Source: an uncultured Clostridia bacterium (lineage in GTDB: Bacteria > Bacillota > Clostridia > Monoglobales > Monoglobaceae). Taken from it: a DNA stretch of 5,781 bases. Positions 4,761 to 5,781 of the stretch are shown here, piece after piece. The notes under the pieces are model-generated. The model had not been told where the DNA came from and made no database searches. It saw only the letters and a program-made list of their open reading frames with translations. The stretch covers positions 1 to 5,781 of the forward strand of contig CAMCUJ010000104.1 of the NCBI GenBank assembly GCA_945878965.1, in the 5' to 3' direction. Every line of letters starts with the position of its first letter. Positions within the stretch are counted from its first letter, which is position 1. Made by a program: the position numbers and the translations under genes.

Positions 4761-4967
4761 TTAACTGCGTCGTTCTCCGAGAATATTTTCTTTGAAGAAA
4801 AAGCTAATAGACCAAATTCCCGCAAGTCCTACGATTGCATAAATTATACGGCTAATCATAGCGGCCTGCCCGCCGAATATTGATGCTATTATATCAATCC
4901 CGAAAAAGCCTATGCTTCCCCAGTTAATTGCACCGATTATAACCAGTATTAATGCCAAAGTGTTCAT
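4761..4967 (-). CDS. Small membrane protein of the DUF378 family (YuzA-like)
   Basis: The 68-residue protein has two predicted membrane segments, about 3-27 and 37-60, joined by a short FGGQAAMISR turn and followed by a charged tail (KENILGERRS). The signature of DUF378 (PF04070) is clear: GAINWGSIGFFGIDIIASIFG followed by SRIIYAIVGLAGIW. Members are typically about 70 residues and their function is unknown. The frame is open for 12 more codons upstream to 5003, but only ATG 4967 has a ribosome site (AGGAG at 4979-4975, 7-nt spacing) and it agrees with the family length. The gene converges on the TSCPD gene and diverges from the YdcF-like gene; no partner is evident. An inverted repeat TTTACT-TTG-AGTAAA (4983-4997) just upstream of the ribosome site could be an operator. 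Confidence 0.9.
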   Translation of the reverse strand: MNTLALILVIIGAINWGSIGFFGIDIIASIFGGQAAMISRIIYAIVGLAGIWSISFFFKENILGERRS

Positions 4968-5113
4968 ATCTAAACTCCTATCTTTACTTTGAGTAAACTG
5001 CAATAATATTATTAGCTTTTTAAAAAAATTTATTCATTTTTAATTTTTTATTAATATTTATATTTTAAAATAAATAGATAAGAACAGACTAATAATACCG
5101 AGGTGAAGCATCT
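4968..5113. other. AT-rich divergent intergenic region
   Basis: These 146 bp separate the starts of the DUF378 and YdcF-like genes, so promoters for both should lie here. The sequence is almost all A and T, with two 12-bp perfect palindromes (AATAATATTATT at 5002-5013 and TATTTTAAAATA at 5061-5072). Many -10-like boxes exist (for example TAATAT at 5052-5057), but no convincing -35 box on either strand, so no promoter is called. Confidence 0.4.
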
Positions 5114-5781
5114 ATGAAAAAAAGAGATATTCCGGCGATTCTGCTTATGTGTACCGGCATTCCGCTTATTATGCTATATGTGTCAGTATGCCTTATTGCA
5201 CCGTATTTTTTGCCGTCAGTAACTGTTCCATGTGTGATTGGAATTATATTTATATCAATTGCAGCTTTCCGATTTATATTTAAGAACAAAAAATTTATAA
5301 CACTTACAAATACAATTTTAATTTTAGGAATTTTAATATTTATAATAACACAGGCAATGATACTTACAAATATAAATTCGGACACCGATGAAGAAGCTGA
5401 TTATTTGGTAGTTCTCGGCTGTTCGCTTTATAGCGATGTTCCGTCCGATACGCTCAAAATGCGTCTTGACAAAGCACTTGAATATGCATCCCGATATCCG
5501 GACTGCAAAATTGTAGTTTCGGGTGGACAAGGTGACGATGAAGCAATTCCCGAAAGTCTTGCAATGAAGATATACCTAATAAAAAACGGAATTTCCGAAG
5601 ACAGAATAATTCAAGAAGATAAGTCCCGAAACACAATACAGAACTTTAAAAATACAAAAGAAATCCTTTATAATTTCCATGGAAATGAAGATTACAGCAT
5701 AGCATTTGTAACAAGCGGGTTCCACGTGTTTCGTTCCAAAATGATAGCAAAAAGTCTGGGCTTAAAAACATACTATGGAAT
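5114..5781 (+). CDS. YdcF/DUF218 family membrane protein, 3' end outside window
   Basis: The 222 visible codons begin at ATG 5114 after GAGGTGA (GAGG ends 10 nt upstream). Three hydrophobic segments at about 8-32, 36-56 and 65-87 form a membrane N-terminus. From residue 97 the DUF218 (PF02698) domain follows in order: DYLVVLGCSLYSD, the conserved Arg/Lys helix (MRLDKALEYASRYPD), IVVSGGQGDDE at 133-143, the IPESLAMKIYLIKNGI helix, EDKSRNTIQN at 168-177 and VTSGFHVFRSKMIAK at 199-213. Proteins such as YdcF, SanA and ElyC share this domain and are tied to envelope integrity or lipid carrier metabolism; their biochemistry is not well settled. The order of three membrane segments followed by DUF218 is common in Firmicutes. 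Only the last part of the domain is missing, because the window ends. Confidence 0.9.
   Translation, partial: MKKRDIPAILLMCTGIPLIMLYVSVCLIAPYFLPSVTVPCVIGIIFISIAAFRFIFKNKKFITLTNTILILGILIFIITQAMILTNINSDTDEEADYLVVLGCSLYSDVPSDTLKMRLDKALEYASRYPDCKIVVSGGQGDDEAIPESLAMKIYLIKNGISEDRIIQEDKSRNTIQNFKNTKEILYNFHGNEDYSIAFVTSGFHVFRSKMIAKSLGLKTYYG

Noticed and set aside
5089..5636. Three minus-strand frames opposite the YdcF-like gene
   Set aside because: They are antisense to a plus-strand frame with a complete run of DUF218 motifs.

Overview
The window is AT-rich DNA with strong AGGAG-type ribosome binding sites, consensus housekeeping promoters and Clostridia-type genes: a TSCPD-domain protein of the TIGR03905 type, an SLH-anchored GHL10 hydrolase and a LytTR regulator. 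It most likely comes from a low-GC anaerobic Firmicute of the Clostridia (Eubacteriales). The genus cannot be fixed from the sequence alone.

Layout. Positions 1-450 (minus) hold the first 150 residues of a secreted subtilisin-like (S8) protease: signal peptide plus I9-type propeptide, with the catalytic domain beyond the window. It follows, by only 9 bp, a minus-strand gene (460-1251) for an NTF2/SnoaL-like plus LytTR regulator that has its own promoter at 1291-1319. The two look like one regulator-protease operon. Positions 1261-1797 hold no convincing intact gene. They contain a start-less, more GC-rich reading frame of 53 codons (1362-1520), a cluster of short imperfect repeats about 20 bp apart (1581-1728) and a minus-strand terminator (1661-1699). 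Because this lies just 3' of a tRNA gene, it may be the remnant of an integrated element.

Two proline tRNA genes (anticodons CGG and TGG) follow on the minus strand, at 1798-1874 and 1969-2045. A terminator lies after each. Upstream of tRNA-Pro(TGG) is a perfect TTGACA-N17-TATAAT promoter with phased A-tracts. A 62-nt near-palindrome (2162-2223) sits between this promoter and the next gene.

Positions 2269-4176 (minus) encode a 635-residue exported GHL10-family hydrolase with a Pro/Thr linker and three SLH repeats, probably acting on or at the cell wall. Its perfect promoter (4223-4251) diverges from that of a small four-cysteine TSCPD protein (4421-4672, plus), whose promoter region carries repeated CGG/CCG half-sites. 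A strong hairpin terminator (4693-4745) separates this from a convergent small membrane protein of the DUF378 family (4761-4967, minus). Divergent from that, a YdcF/DUF218 membrane protein starts at 5114 and runs off the right end.

Taken together the genes lean towards the cell envelope and secretion (protease, wall-bound hydrolase, DUF218 protein, DUF378 protein) around a tRNA locus. I do not see a clear new multi-gene system. The most unusual parts are the regulator-protease pair, the repeat/relic segment beside tRNA-Pro(CGG), the 62-nt palindrome and the CGG/CCG promoter region of the TSCPD gene.
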